From assembly GCA_050736615.1 (NCBI GenBank), contig JBOHWL010000052.1, positions 1 to 24,758 on the forward strand: 24,758 nucleotides of DNA, written 5' to 3'. This document shows, one piece after another, positions 15,402 to 23,570 of this stretch; within the stretch, counting starts at the first letter, position 1; each line of letters begins with the position of its first letter. The translations under genes were made by a program, and so were the position numbers. The DNA comes from JBOHWJ01 sp050736615. Lineage in GTDB: Bacteria; Desulfobacterota; Binatia; Binatales; Binataceae. The notes under the pieces are model-generated. The model was not told where the DNA came from, made no database searches, and worked only from the letters and a program-made list of their open reading frames with translations.

Positions 15402-15597
15402 TTCGAAGAAACTTTTCTTCTCGATTGTCGTATCCAATTCCTCGGTTCCGCGCTCTCGCCAGCATTGCTCTTGCCATTGCCGTGGCGGACAGGCTAGCAA
15501 TTCTGAATTGGTACCGCGTGATGCTAACGCGTTTGCACCGCGGACCAGTTTCAATGCGGGAGCGATCTGACGCGCACCGCGATATAGGAGAACATCA

Positions 15598-17058
15598 ATG
15601 GCGGCGGCAACATCCATCAGCAAGTCGGCGGCAATTCGTGCGCGCCTGAATCATCCCGTAATTGACTCCGACGGTCACACCATCGAGTTCACGCCGGCGA
15701 TTTTCGATTATCTCAAAAAGGCCGGCGGCAGTGCGTTGGTCGAACGCTTCAAAGGCAGCTCCGGCCGCGGCTCCGGTGGCGGATGGCATCGCCTGAGCGC
15801 CGAACAGCGTCGCGAGCGGCGTGCCACGCGCCCACCGTGGTGGGCGTTTCCCACCAAAAATACGCTTGATCGCGCGACCGCGACCCTGCCCAAGCTGCTT
15901 CACGAGCGGATGGAGCAGTTCGGGCTGGATTTCACCGTGCTTTATCCCACGCTCGGCTTGTTCGCGGCTCATCTCGAAGACGAGGAGCTACGGCGTGGTT
16001 CGTGCCGCGCTTACAACATGTTTCACGCCGACCTGTTCAGCGAATATCCCGACCGGATGACGCCGGTTGCGGTGATTCCGATGCATACCCCCGCCGAGGC
16101 CATCGACGAACTCGAATTCGTGGTCCGAACGCTCAAGATGAAGGTGATCATGATGGCGGGGCACGTGCGGCGGCCAGTGCCGATCGCGGCGCAAAAAGCG
16201 CCCGAGATTTCGCGTTGGGCCTTCTGGATCGACAATCTCGCGCTCGACAGCGAGTACGATTACGACCCGGTGTGGGCCAAATGCGTCGAGTTGCGCGTCG
16301 CCCCGACCTTCCATTCGAGCAGCATGGGATGGGGCAGCCGCGGCTCAATCAGCAACTACATGTACAATCACATCGGCCATTTCGCCGCCGCCGGCGAAGC
16401 CATCTGCAAGGCGCTCTTCATGGGCGGCGTGACGCGCCGCTTTCCCACGCTCAAGTTCGCCTTTCTGGAAGGCGGCGCCGGATGGGCCTGCAATCTTTAC
16501 TCGGACCTCATCGGCCATTGGCGGAAGCGCAACCGCAAGGATATCGCCAATTACGATCCGGCCGCTTTCGATCGTGACATGTTCCACGAACTCTGCCGCC
16601 GCTATGGCGGCGAGATTATTCAGAAAATACTCGACAGTAACACCGCGCCTGGTGAACGCTTCAGCGGCAGTAAGGAGGATCCCGCGATGCTGGACGAATG
16701 GGCGCCGTGTAAAATCGAGCGAGCCGAGGATATCCGCGATCTGTTCGTGACCAACTTCTATTTCGGCTGCGAAGCCGACGATCCGATGAATGCGTGGGCT
16801 TTCAACTCCAGGGTGAATCCGTTCGGTGCGCGCCTCAACGCCATCTTCAGCTCGGATATCGGCCATTGGGACGTACCCGATATGACCGAAGTGACCGAGG
16901 AGGCCTTCGAAATGGTGGAGCATGGTCTCATCACACAAGACGACTTCCGCGATTTCGTTTTCACCAATCCGGTCAAACTGTGGACCGGGATAAATCCCGA
17001 TTTCTTCAAGGGCACGGTCGTCGACAGCGCCGTCAACAAACTAATTGCGCACGCGTGA
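15598..17058 (+). CDS. Amidohydrolase_2 (ACMSD-like) metal-dependent hydrolase
   Basis: TIM-barrel metallohydrolase/decarboxylase of 486 residues, longer than ACMSD (about 330). Strand 1 carries VIDSDGHTIE (21-30; Asp25 and His27 as likely metal ligands, where classical members have HxH). Further candidates are His239 in TFHSSS, Glu291 in FLEGGAGW and Asp420 in FSSDIGHWD; the C-terminus NPVKLWTG (457-464) is typical of the family. The region 300-390 is an insertion with no motif I know. Such DSDGH-type amidohydrolases are frequent in environmental genomes that degrade aromatics or fatty acids, but substrates are mostly unknown. The ATG has AGGAG seven bases upstream. It follows perR on the same strand after 196 bases; joint regulation is possible but unproven. 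Confidence 0.88.
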   Translation: MAAATSISKSAAIRARLNHPVIDSDGHTIEFTPAIFDYLKKAGGSALVERFKGSSGRGSGGGWHRLSAEQRRERRATRPPWWAFPTKNTLDRATATLPKLLHERMEQFGLDFTVLYPTLGLFAAHLEDEELRRGSCRAYNMFHADLFSEYPDRMTPVAVIPMHTPAEAIDELEFVVRTLKMKVIMMAGHVRRPVPIAAQKAPEISRWAFWIDNLALDSEYDYDPVWAKCVELRVAPTFHSSSMGWGSRGSISNYMYNHIGHFAAAGEAICKALFMGGVTRRFPTLKFAFLEGGAGWACNLYSDLIGHWRKRNRKDIANYDPAAFDRDMFHELCRRYGGEIIQKILDSNTAPGERFSGSKEDPAMLDEWAPCKIERAEDIRDLFVTNFYFGCEADDPMNAWAFNSRVNPFGARLNAIFSSDIGHWDVPDMTEVTEEAFEMVEHGLITQDDFRDFVFTNPVKLWTGINPDFFKGTVVDSAVNKLIAHA

Positions 17059-17110
17059 CAGGTGGAGCGGGGATACTCGGAAACGGAAACCACTTCGGCG
17101 TAGATTTGTT

Positions 17111-17252
17111 CTGTCATCCTGAAGAAGGCCGCCGGAGTGAAGGACCTCGCGTGCTCCCGCACGCGTCAAGTATCGAGCGTCGCTGATTACACGCGGCGGA
17201 CCGCGCGAGGTCCTTCGACTGCGCTCGCAGACTCGCTTCGCTCAGGATGACC
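17111..17252. repeat. Dispersed palindromic repeat, divergent subtype
   Basis: TGTCATCCTGA near the left end and CTTCGCTCAGGATGACC at the right end are inverted. So are inner arms GAAGGACCTCGCG (17139-17151) and CGCGAGGTCCTTC (17203-17215), around about 50 bases. It has the same terminal design as the other repeats here but a different inner core (GGACCTCGCG in place of GAATCCCGG). It lies between the amidohydrolase and FMN reductase genes, and no gene is seen in the 313-base gap. Confidence 0.75.
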
Positions 17253-17371
17253 GAAAAGAATACCTGCACGCACCATTTCGCGATTTTCCCCGCAGATCCA
17301 AAAAATTCACACGCTGGTGGAATGAGTCGTTTAGATTGCGGCGGTAGGTTGAGCTATCGGAGACATTTCGG

Positions 17372-17953
17372 ATGGGACTACTAATCGGCATTCTTGGGAG
17401 CGTGACGCCGCCGGGTCGATCATTGCGCGCGCTCGAATATGCGATGCGCATGGCACGCGAGAGGGAATCGGGCCTGGAGGCGCGCACGCTCAATCTCGCG
17501 GATTATCGGATCGCGTTCGCCGATGGCCGCGCGCCGGAACAATACGGCGACGATACCGCATCGGTGGTCGGCGCAATTGCGCAAGCCGAGGCGGTGATTC
17601 TAGCTTCGCCGGTTTATCGCGGGTCTGTTTCAGGGGTGCTGAAGAATCTGCTGGACCATCTACCAGTGGAAGCGCTGAGGGACAAACCGTGCGGGATTAT
17701 CGCGATCGGTGCGACTCAGCATCATTACCTGGGCGTGGAATGGCATCTGCGCGACATCTTATCGTGGTTCGGCGCACTGACCGCGCCCAACGCAGTCTAT
17801 TTGTCTTCTACGGATTTTGCTGAAGGCGAGCCATTGGAAAATGCGTGCCGCGATTTGACGGCGTTGGTCGCGACGGTGCTCAAATTGCGCGCCGTCGCGG
17901 GGTCGTCGCAGCATCCGTTGGGACCGGTACCATTGGCCGCGCGTCATAATTGA
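17372..17953 (+). CDS. NADPH-dependent FMN reductase family protein
   Basis: Flavodoxin-like flavin reductase of 193 residues (SsuE/ArsH/azoreductase-like superfamily) that uses NAD(P)H to reduce FMN or a quinone/azo substrate. The FMN phosphate loop is GSVTPPGRSLRALEYA (9-24), and the flavin-contacting SPVYRGSVSGVLKNLLDHLP (79-98) is a strong family signature. GIIAIGATQHHYLG (108-121) continues the flavodoxin fold. The ATG has CGGAGA about eight bases upstream. No partner monooxygenase is adjacent, so an SsuE-like role supplying reduced flavin is not supported by context. The family is secure and the physiological acceptor unknown. Confidence 0.88.
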   Translation: MGLLIGILGSVTPPGRSLRALEYAMRMARERESGLEARTLNLADYRIAFADGRAPEQYGDDTASVVGAIAQAEAVILASPVYRGSVSGVLKNLLDHLPVEALRDKPCGIIAIGATQHHYLGVEWHLRDILSWFGALTAPNAVYLSSTDFAEGEPLENACRDLTALVATVLKLRAVAGSSQHPLGPVPLAARHN

Positions 17954-18040
17954 AACGTGAAAACCCTAGTTCGCCAGCAGGGCTGTGCGTGGGCCCGCAG
18001 GGATTTGTCAAAGACCGCGATAGATCAGAGGTAAGCAAAG

Positions 18041-18250
18041 TCACTGCTGACCACCAGTAGCAGCAGTATTTAGAGAATTCCGGATTGAGGTGATCACTGC
18101 TGTGATGCTGGTTCCCATCGTCTGCATCACGGTGTAGACGACGATCGCGATGGCGGCGAGGATCAATGCATACTCGGTCATGGTCTGGCCACGCGCGGCA
18201 CGGCTTAAGGACTCGCGACGTCTGATATAGTACCTGGTCAGGAATTCCAC
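18041..18250 (-). CDS. Flp/Fap-type pilin component
   Basis: 69-residue prepilin of the type IVb Flp family, the shaft subunit of tight-adherence (Tad) pili. It has a basic leader (MEFLTRYYIRRRESLSRAAR), a processing glycine Gly21 and the diagnostic Glu26-Tyr27 at positions +5/+6 after the expected prepilin peptidase cut. A single hydrophobic helix (TEYALILAAIAIVVYTVMQT, 25-44) and a short Ser/Thr-rich tail follow. A GTG start is fixed by AAGGAGG at 18258-18264. No tadA, tadB/C, rcpA or tadV gene is in the window, so it is an orphan here; the assembly machinery must be elsewhere, if present. Flp-like pilins are common as scattered single genes in Deltaproteobacteria and relatives. Confidence 0.9.
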   Translation of the reverse strand: MEFLTRYYIRRRESLSRAARGQTMTEYALILAAIAIVVYTVMQTMGTSITAVITSIRNSLNTAATGGQQ

Positions 18251-18257
18251 CGTTCGT

Positions 18258-18264
18258 CCTCCTT
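18258..18264 (-). promoter_or_regulatory. Strong ribosome binding site for the Flp pilin
   Basis: The complement reads AAGGAGG seven bases before the GTG at 18250, consistent with high expression of a structural subunit. Confidence 0.75.
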
Positions 18265-18291
18265 AAAAGCACGAGATCGCCAGTCGCGCCT

Positions 18292-18366
18292 GTGCCGGCA
18301 CCCGCTCGGCCGTCGCATCTTGCTACACAGGACTCGGTGGTCCACCCCTTTCTCGGTGTCGGCACG
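18292..18366. promoter_or_regulatory. Palindrome-bearing leader upstream of the Flp pilin
   Basis: The perfect palindrome GTGCCGGCAC (18292-18301) and a one-mismatch copy GTGTCGGCAC (18357-18366) lie 65 bases apart. A third perfect inverted repeat GGTGGTCCACC (18336-18346) sits between them. They could be operators for a dimeric regulator or stems of a structured 5' leader of the pilin mRNA. I looked for c-di-GMP riboswitch motifs here and did not find them. Confidence 0.3.
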
Positions 18367-18670
18367 TCTGTTCTTATCCAACGTTGATAATGCGTAATCT
18401 TAGTGAAGTCAAGGCGGAGGAAATTGTCTTAATGCGGTGGCTGTTCGCAGTACTCGCGATTACGCAAGCGCGTATCCGCACAACCAAGCTCATAATCGCA
18501 ATTGGCTAAAATCTATCAGAGAGACACCTGGATTGATGTCATCATTTGACAACCTTGTCGCTGGCATCGGAGCGATTCCGACCATTGGCGTCGGTGCGAC
18601 GAGCGCCAACGTCATCGGCTATAATTCCTGAATCGCTGTCACACATTCATTTGGCGCTGTGAGAGTCGTG
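18367..18670. other. Gap between Flp pilin leader and polX
   Basis: No firm gene. Two overlapping short frames follow a GGAGG at 18416-18420: one from ATG 18432 ends after 25 codons (18509). The other from GTG 18437 runs 64 codons to 18631, its last 31 from ATG 18536 being Gly/Ala/Ile-rich (IGAIPTIGVGATSANVIG). Neither is recognisable; coding is possible but unsupported. The polX promoter should lie here. Confidence 0.25.
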
Positions 18671-20374
18671 ATGGAGAATGCGGAAATCGCCAAGGTTCTG
18701 GACGAAGTCGCCGATCTGCTGGAAATCGGCGGCGAAAACTTCTTTCGCGTGCGCGCCTACCGCAACGCCGCGCGCAACGTGCGCGACTTCCCCGGCAATG
18801 TCGCCACGCTCGACCGCAAACAGCTCGGCCAGATGCCGGGAATCGGCGCCGGCCTCGCCGAAAATATCGCGACCTTGATTGAAAGCGGCGACCTGCCCAT
18901 CCGCACCCAACTGCTCGCCGCCTTTCCTCCGGGTCTGCTCGAATTGCGCCACGTCCCCGGATTGGGTCCGAAACGTATCAAGCAAATCGCCGACGAATTG
19001 CACATTCGCGACCGCGACGAACTGGAAGCCGCGCTCAGATCGGGCGCGCTCCGCACGATGCGCGGTTTTGGACCCAAAATGGAACAGCGCATCCTCGAGG
19101 CATTGACGCGCAAGCCGCCCGAGCCGCAGCGGCGCATTTCCTTGGCCGATGCCGCACCCCTGGCGATGCGCCTGCTCGAACATCTGAAGGCCTGTCCGGC
19201 AATTGAGCGGGCGCAAGCTGCCGGCAGTTTCCGCCGCCGCCGCGATACGGTCGGTGACTTGGACATTGTCGCGGTCTCATCCGACGCCGCAGCCGCGATG
19301 GCGCATTTCGCCAGCTTCCCGGAAATCGCGCAGTCAATCGGCGCCGGCGACACCCGTACCAGCGTTGTGCTCAAGGCCGGATTGCAGGTTGATTTGCGCG
19401 TCATACCACGCGAGAGCTGGGGCGCCGCCCTGCTCTACTTCACCGGCTCGCAGGCCCATTGCGTACGTATGCGGCGACTCGCCCAGATGAGGGCCATGTT
19501 GCTCAACGAGTACGGACTTTATCGTGGTGACGAAGTGGTCGCAGGCTCAACCGAAGAGGAAATCTATCGTGCGCTCGAACTCGACTGGATTGCGCCGGAA
19601 TTACGCGAAGAGCGAGGTGAAGTCGAGGCCGCCCGGGGCCATCGCTTGCCGGTCTTGCTGACGCGAGCCGATTTGCGCGGCGACCTGCATAGCCATTCGA
19701 CCTACACCGACGGACGCGCCTCGATCGAGGAGATGGCCCTGGCGGCGCGCGCGCATCGACTCGATTACTTCGCCCTGACCGACCATTCGCAACGGCTCGC
19801 GATGGTCAACGGTCTCAATCCCGCCCGCCTGCGCGAACAATGGCGCGAAATCGATCTGGTGCGGGCGCGCGTCGATGGCATCACGATTCTGCGCGGGATC
19901 GAAGTCGATATCATGGAGGACGGCAGTCTCGATCTACCCGACGAGGTGTTGGGCGAACTCGATTGGGTGGTCGCCTCGGTTCATTACAAGCTCAATCAAG
20001 CGCCCGTTGAGATGACCCAACGCCTGATTCGGGCAATGCAAAATCCTCATGTCGATGTCATTGGCCATCCGACCGGTCGCATCCTCAATCGGCGCGAACC
20101 CAGCGGTTTCGATCTCGACGAGGTGCTGCGGGTGGCGCGCGAGGAGGGATGCGCGCTCGAGGTCAATGCGCAGCCGGACCGGCTCGACCTGACCGACATC
20201 GCGTGCCTGACGGCCAAGCGCGCCGGGGTCAAGCTGGTGGTGTCGAGTGACTCACATAGTCCGCGCGGCTTCTCGCTGCTTGAACATGGCGTCGATCAGG
20301 CGCGTCGCGGTTGGATCGAAGCCGGCGATGTCTTGAACAGCCGTCCGCTCGAAACCCTGCGCCCCCGCCGCTAA
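18671..20374 (+). CDS. polX: DNA polymerase/3'-5' exonuclease PolX
   Basis: Family X DNA polymerase with a PHP nuclease domain, acting in gap-filling and base excision repair. The 567 residues match the usual bacterial length (about 570). In order: an 8-kDa-like N-terminus, three helix-hairpin-helix segments (MPGIGAGLAENIA at 55-67, VPGLGPKRIKQIA at 95-107, MRGFGPKMEQRIL at 130-142), the nucleotidyltransferase core GSFRRRRDTVGDLDIVAVS with Asp196 and Asp198, and the third carboxylate Asp241 in QVDLRVI. The C-terminal PHP domain (about 335-567) has the metal-binding set DLHSHSTYTDG (338-348), TDHS (370-373), GIEVDI (Glu411), SVHYK (His438), GHPTGR (His466) and SSDSHS (Asp527, His529), so the exonuclease should be active. 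ATG 18671 has GAGAG five bases upstream; an in-frame GTG at 18659 is the alternative. Confidence 0.95.
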   Translation: MENAEIAKVLDEVADLLEIGGENFFRVRAYRNAARNVRDFPGNVATLDRKQLGQMPGIGAGLAENIATLIESGDLPIRTQLLAAFPPGLLELRHVPGLGPKRIKQIADELHIRDRDELEAALRSGALRTMRGFGPKMEQRILEALTRKPPEPQRRISLADAAPLAMRLLEHLKACPAIERAQAAGSFRRRRDTVGDLDIVAVSSDAAAAMAHFASFPEIAQSIGAGDTRTSVVLKAGLQVDLRVIPRESWGAALLYFTGSQAHCVRMRRLAQMRAMLLNEYGLYRGDEVVAGSTEEEIYRALELDWIAPELREERGEVEAARGHRLPVLLTRADLRGDLHSHSTYTDGRASIEEMALAARAHRLDYFALTDHSQRLAMVNGLNPARLREQWREIDLVRARVDGITILRGIEVDIMEDGSLDLPDEVLGELDWVVASVHYKLNQAPVEMTQRLIRAMQNPHVDVIGHPTGRILNRREPSGFDLDEVLRVAREEGCALEVNAQPDRLDLTDIACLTAKRAGVKLVVSSDSHSPRGFSLLEHGVDQARRGWIEAGDVLNSRPLETLRPRR

Positions 20375-20397
20375 GGAGTCCTTGCACAAGCGGTGAT

Positions 20398-20495
20398 TCT
20401 GTCATTCTGAGCGCAGCGAAGAATCCCGGATCTTTTTGCGTTTGCCAGCTTTTTATCGGGATTCTTCACTTCGCAGACTTCGTTCAGAATGACAA
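20398..20495. repeat. Dispersed palindromic repeat (REP/MITE-like), copy 3
   Basis: Outer arms TCTGTCATTCTGAGCGCAG and CTTCGTTCAGAATGACA, with inner arms GAAGAATCCCG and CGGGATTCTTC, enclose a loop with CTTTTTGCGTTTGCCAGC. This is the cleanest copy of the family, 23 bases after the polX stop. On RNA it would fold into a long hairpin and may end polX transcription; the right terminus is followed by ACAAAAAAG. Confidence 0.8.
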
Positions 20496-20773
20496 AAAAG
20501 AAGCTTGTGGAGAGGTTCCCTAAGGACCATTGGCTGCCGCCGCACAGGCTTGTACCACGCGTTGCCACCTATAGCGCCCCGACCCCGTGGGCTCGACTTT
20601 TTAGAAGCATCTCGGGGAGCCACGAGGGCTCCGCGGAACGAATTTCAGTCACAGAACTGCGACTGGGGATGTCTTGTCGAGGGTCAGGCCCTTCACGGGA
20701 TTGACCTGATGAAAATATAGCCACTGCACGAAACCGGCAACCCGCACCTGTTACGATACAACCGCGACGTTCG
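20496..20773. other. Convergent gap between polX and comEC
   Basis: Almost 280 bases without a convincing gene. It holds a perfect six-base-pair hairpin GGAGCC-ACGAG-GGCTCC (20616-20632) and a longer-range pairing CCCCGA near 20578 with TCGGGG near 20612. No T-run follows on either strand. I compared it by eye with tmRNA, SRP RNA and 6S features and saw no match. Confidence 0.3.
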
Positions 20774-23446
20774 TCACCTTTCGGAATTAAAAGAAAGTGC
20801 GTTTGCGTTTTTCCTATCGGTCCACAACCGCAAACCGCCAATACTGTCGTCGGCCATCACCGCGCCATCCTGGTCGGTCCGCAATAAATGAATGCGATCA
20901 TTTTCATAGCGCTCGACCACTGCGGGCGCGGGAAAATGAAACCGATTGCGATAGCCCAGCGAGATTATCGCAACTTTGGGATGTATCGCCTCGAGGAAAG
21001 CCTCGCTCGACGATGTGCCGCTGCCGTGATGCGGCACCTTAAGCACCGTCGCACGCAGGTCGGCGCCGCGCTCGATCAGCTCGCGCTCGCCTTTAGCTTC
21101 CAGGTCGCCGGTGAACAGGAACGACGCGCGGCCATAGTCAATGCGCAACACCATCGAGGTGTTGTTGTGACTCTCATCGGCATCGTTGGCCGATGGGCCG
21201 AGACAGCGGACGCGTGCGCCTCCAATGAGGAGCATTGGCGTGGCCGAATCGATTCGCCGCGTATACGCGTCGGCCTGCTTGATCGCGTCGAGCAGCTCCG
21301 CGTAACTCGCGTCTTTGCTCGTCACTCCGGTGGTCCAGAATTGCGACGGCGAGAAATTACGCGCGATGAAGATCAAACCGCCAAAATGGTCGCGGTCCGG
21401 ATGGCTCAGCGCAATGTAGTCGACGTGCATAATGCGTTTCGACCACAGATAGGGGGCGACGATGCGCTCGCCCGGATCGAAGCTGCCGAAAAACGCTCCG
21501 CCACCGTCGATCAGCATCACACGCCCACCGGGGAAACGCACAACGGCGGCATCGCCCTCGCCCACCGATAAAAACGTGATGCGCAAGTCGCGATTGAAAT
21601 AGCGCTGCCAGGTCCACCAGCCGGCGTCCGCGCTAATGGCAATAAGGATCAACGCGAGCGCAATCAGGCGCCATCGGGGGACCGCAAGTGCGGGACGGAA
21701 TTGCGCCGACGAATCAGCGGCTGGTGCCGTTGCCTGGCTGGCGACTGGCGTGACGGACGAGCGTTCGCGGGCGGGCCAGCACAGCCACAGCAGCAACAAG
21801 CCGTAAGCCAGCGCCAGTTCCAGCAAGGTGGGGGTGAACACGCGCACCCAAGCCATCGGCCATCGTGCGAACCATCCGGCGAGCGCCGTACCGATTCGCG
21901 CCAGAGCGACCGCGAGCCAAAGCAATTCGCGGGCAAACGGCACATAGATGAAGCTCAACGCGGCCGCGCCCAGCGCGCATACCGTCGCGCCGAACCCCAT
22001 CACCGGAACCACTACGGCATTGGCCGCCAGTCCCACCAGCGAAAACTGATTGAAGTGGTAGGCGGTGAGCGGAGCGGTGCCCAGCATTGCCCAGAATGAC
22101 ACGGCGACATAACCGGCGGCCCATTCGGCGGCTAGCGCGCCGCGACCGCGCCTTGCGTGCGTCCCCAGCGGCTGATAGCGCTCGCACCACCATCGCGTGA
22201 ACCGCCCCATCCCGAGGATGATCACGGCGACCGAGGCGAACGAAAGCTGAAAACCAATATCGGCGGTCGAACCGGGCAGCGCCAGGCAGATAATCAGCGC
22301 CGCCAGGGCCAGGCTGGCGAGGACCTCGCGCGGGCGGTCGATCATGATTGCCAACGTGTACGACAACACCATCACGAGCGCGCGCATCGTCGATACGTGA
22401 TGACCCGCGATCAACCCATACGAGACCACCGCGATGGCGGCGCCGCCGGCCGCGATTTTGTTCGCATAGCCGCGCGCCATCAATGAAGGAAAAAGTCCCA
22501 TCAGCAGCCGTACCAGGAAAAACGCGGCGGCGGCCACAAAGCCCAGGTGCAAGCCTGAAATTACCAGCAGATGAGCCATGCCTGTATGGGAAAAACGTTG
22601 GCGCAATTGCTTGCTGATTGCGCCACGGTCGCCGATCACCAGCGCGCGCATCTCGGCGCGTGCGTCACCGTCGCTGTTAGCGTCGATGAAATTGCCAATA
22701 TGGTCGCGGACGCGCTGAATTACGGAATCGGGAAAAATCGGTCGATAGCCGATCACCGCGATGGCCGGTGCGCGGCCATGATCACCGCCGGCAAACATCG
22801 TGGCGGCAACCCCCTGGCGCAGAATATACGCGCGATAGTTGAACTCGCCGGGATTACCATCGTTGCGCGGGAAGCGGATACGCCCACGCGCGCGTATCCA
22901 TTCGCCAACCAAAAAGTGCCGATCTCCCAGCACAGTGATACGGAGCGTGCCGGAGACGGGTCTGAGCTGACGCGATTCGAGCGCGGCGGCCGTGGTTGCA
23001 ACGAAAAGGTAAATGCGGCCTTCGCCTGGATGCTCAGGGGCGCGTACGATCCGTCCGTCCACGGTAATCGCGGCGGCGTCGGCGAAGCGATACAGCGAAT
23101 CTGGTCCGCGCCGCGGGCTGAGGATGCGCGCCGCGGGGATAGTCGCGGCAGCCGCAATCGCGCACAGCGCGACGCCCGTCGCCAGCACCGGCCGCCCCGC
23201 GATAAAGCCAAGCGCGGCAAGCAGGCTCAGAATCAGCGCTAGCGACAGCGGGACATCGAGGCCGCGGGTGCCAATCGCGTCGCCGGCGACAACCGCCAGA
23301 GTGACGGCGTAAATCGGCGGAAACCGTGTGAGCAGCCAGATTCCCCGGGATTGAGACTGGCCCGGTTCGAGAAACGGCTTCAGCCGCTCCGCCAGAGCAA
23401 CCACGCCCGCCGACGCTGCCGCGGCGATATCGCGCCCTCCTTTCAC
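20774..23446 (-). CDS. comEC: ComEC/Rec2 family DNA internalisation protein
   Basis: Polytopic inner-membrane channel that passes single-stranded DNA into the cytoplasm during natural transformation. The 890 residues show the full architecture. There are N-terminal helices (about 45-110), an OB-like DUF4131 domain with RFPRNDGNPGEFNYRAYI (191-208), the competence helices beginning at HLLVISGLHLG (292-302), and a C-terminal metallo-beta-lactamase-like domain from LSVGEGDAAVVRF (626-638). The latter retains SHPDRDHFGG (681-690), FTGD (777-780) and VPHHGSG (804-810), so nuclease activity is plausible. The GTG start at 23446 is uncertain: AAAGGAGGG lies just inside codons 2-4, and no good start follows it closely. 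It lies 124 bases downstream of uvrC on the same strand. No other competence gene (comEA, comF, pilQ) is in view. Confidence 0.93.
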   Translation of the reverse strand: MKGGRDIAAAASAGVVALAERLKPFLEPGQSQSRGIWLLTRFPPIYAVTLAVVAGDAIGTRGLDVPLSLALILSLLAALGFIAGRPVLATGVALCAIAAAATIPAARILSPRRGPDSLYRFADAAAITVDGRIVRAPEHPGEGRIYLFVATTAAALESRQLRPVSGTLRITVLGDRHFLVGEWIRARGRIRFPRNDGNPGEFNYRAYILRQGVAATMFAGGDHGRAPAIAVIGYRPIFPDSVIQRVRDHIGNFIDANSDGDARAEMRALVIGDRGAISKQLRQRFSHTGMAHLLVISGLHLGFVAAAAFFLVRLLMGLFPSLMARGYANKIAAGGAAIAVVSYGLIAGHHVSTMRALVMVLSYTLAIMIDRPREVLASLALAALIICLALPGSTADIGFQLSFASVAVIILGMGRFTRWWCERYQPLGTHARRGRGALAAEWAAGYVAVSFWAMLGTAPLTAYHFNQFSLVGLAANAVVVPVMGFGATVCALGAAALSFIYVPFARELLWLAVALARIGTALAGWFARWPMAWVRVFTPTLLELALAYGLLLLWLCWPARERSSVTPVASQATAPAADSSAQFRPALAVPRWRLIALALILIAISADAGWWTWQRYFNRDLRITFLSVGEGDAAVVRFPGGRVMLIDGGGAFFGSFDPGERIVAPYLWSKRIMHVDYIALSHPDRDHFGGLIFIARNFSPSQFWTTGVTSKDASYAELLDAIKQADAYTRRIDSATPMLLIGGARVRCLGPSANDADESHNNTSMVLRIDYGRASFLFTGDLEAKGERELIERGADLRATVLKVPHHGSGTSSSEAFLEAIHPKVAIISLGYRNRFHFPAPAVVERYENDRIHLLRTDQDGAVMADDSIGGLRLWTDRKNANALSFNSER

Positions 23447-23570
23447 GCCTAAGCGCCTTAGGTCAGGCTATAGCGAATAAGGTTGAATTGACAGCGGCAA
23501 TTAGCGCAAGAAACGCCAGGTTGTACGCGTAAAGTGAAGAGCGCGTTCCGATTTTTTCAGGTGCCAGCCA

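Noticed and set aside
15405..15420. GAAGAAA-CT-TTTCTTC palindrome after the perR stop as an intrinsic terminator
   Set aside because: The stem is A+T-rich with a two-base loop and no T-run, so it is too weak to call; could be chance.
18250..18290. Sigma-54 promoter before the Flp pilin (TGGC ... TGC)
   Set aside because: Spacing between the GG and GC elements is one base short, and transcription would start at the ribosome site.
18251..18420. c-di-GMP (GEMM) riboswitch in the pilin leader
   Set aside because: The conserved GCAAA/GGGACGCAAAGCC-type signatures are not present on the minus strand.
20888..21571. 227-codon plus-strand frame opposite comEC
   Set aside because: Antisense shadow of the ComEC metallo-beta-lactamase domain, with Arg/Ala-rich nonsense translation.
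22571..23242. 223-codon plus-strand frame opposite the comEC N-terminal part
   Set aside because: Lies wholly over conserved comEC coding sequence and lacks a ribosome site or family resemblance.
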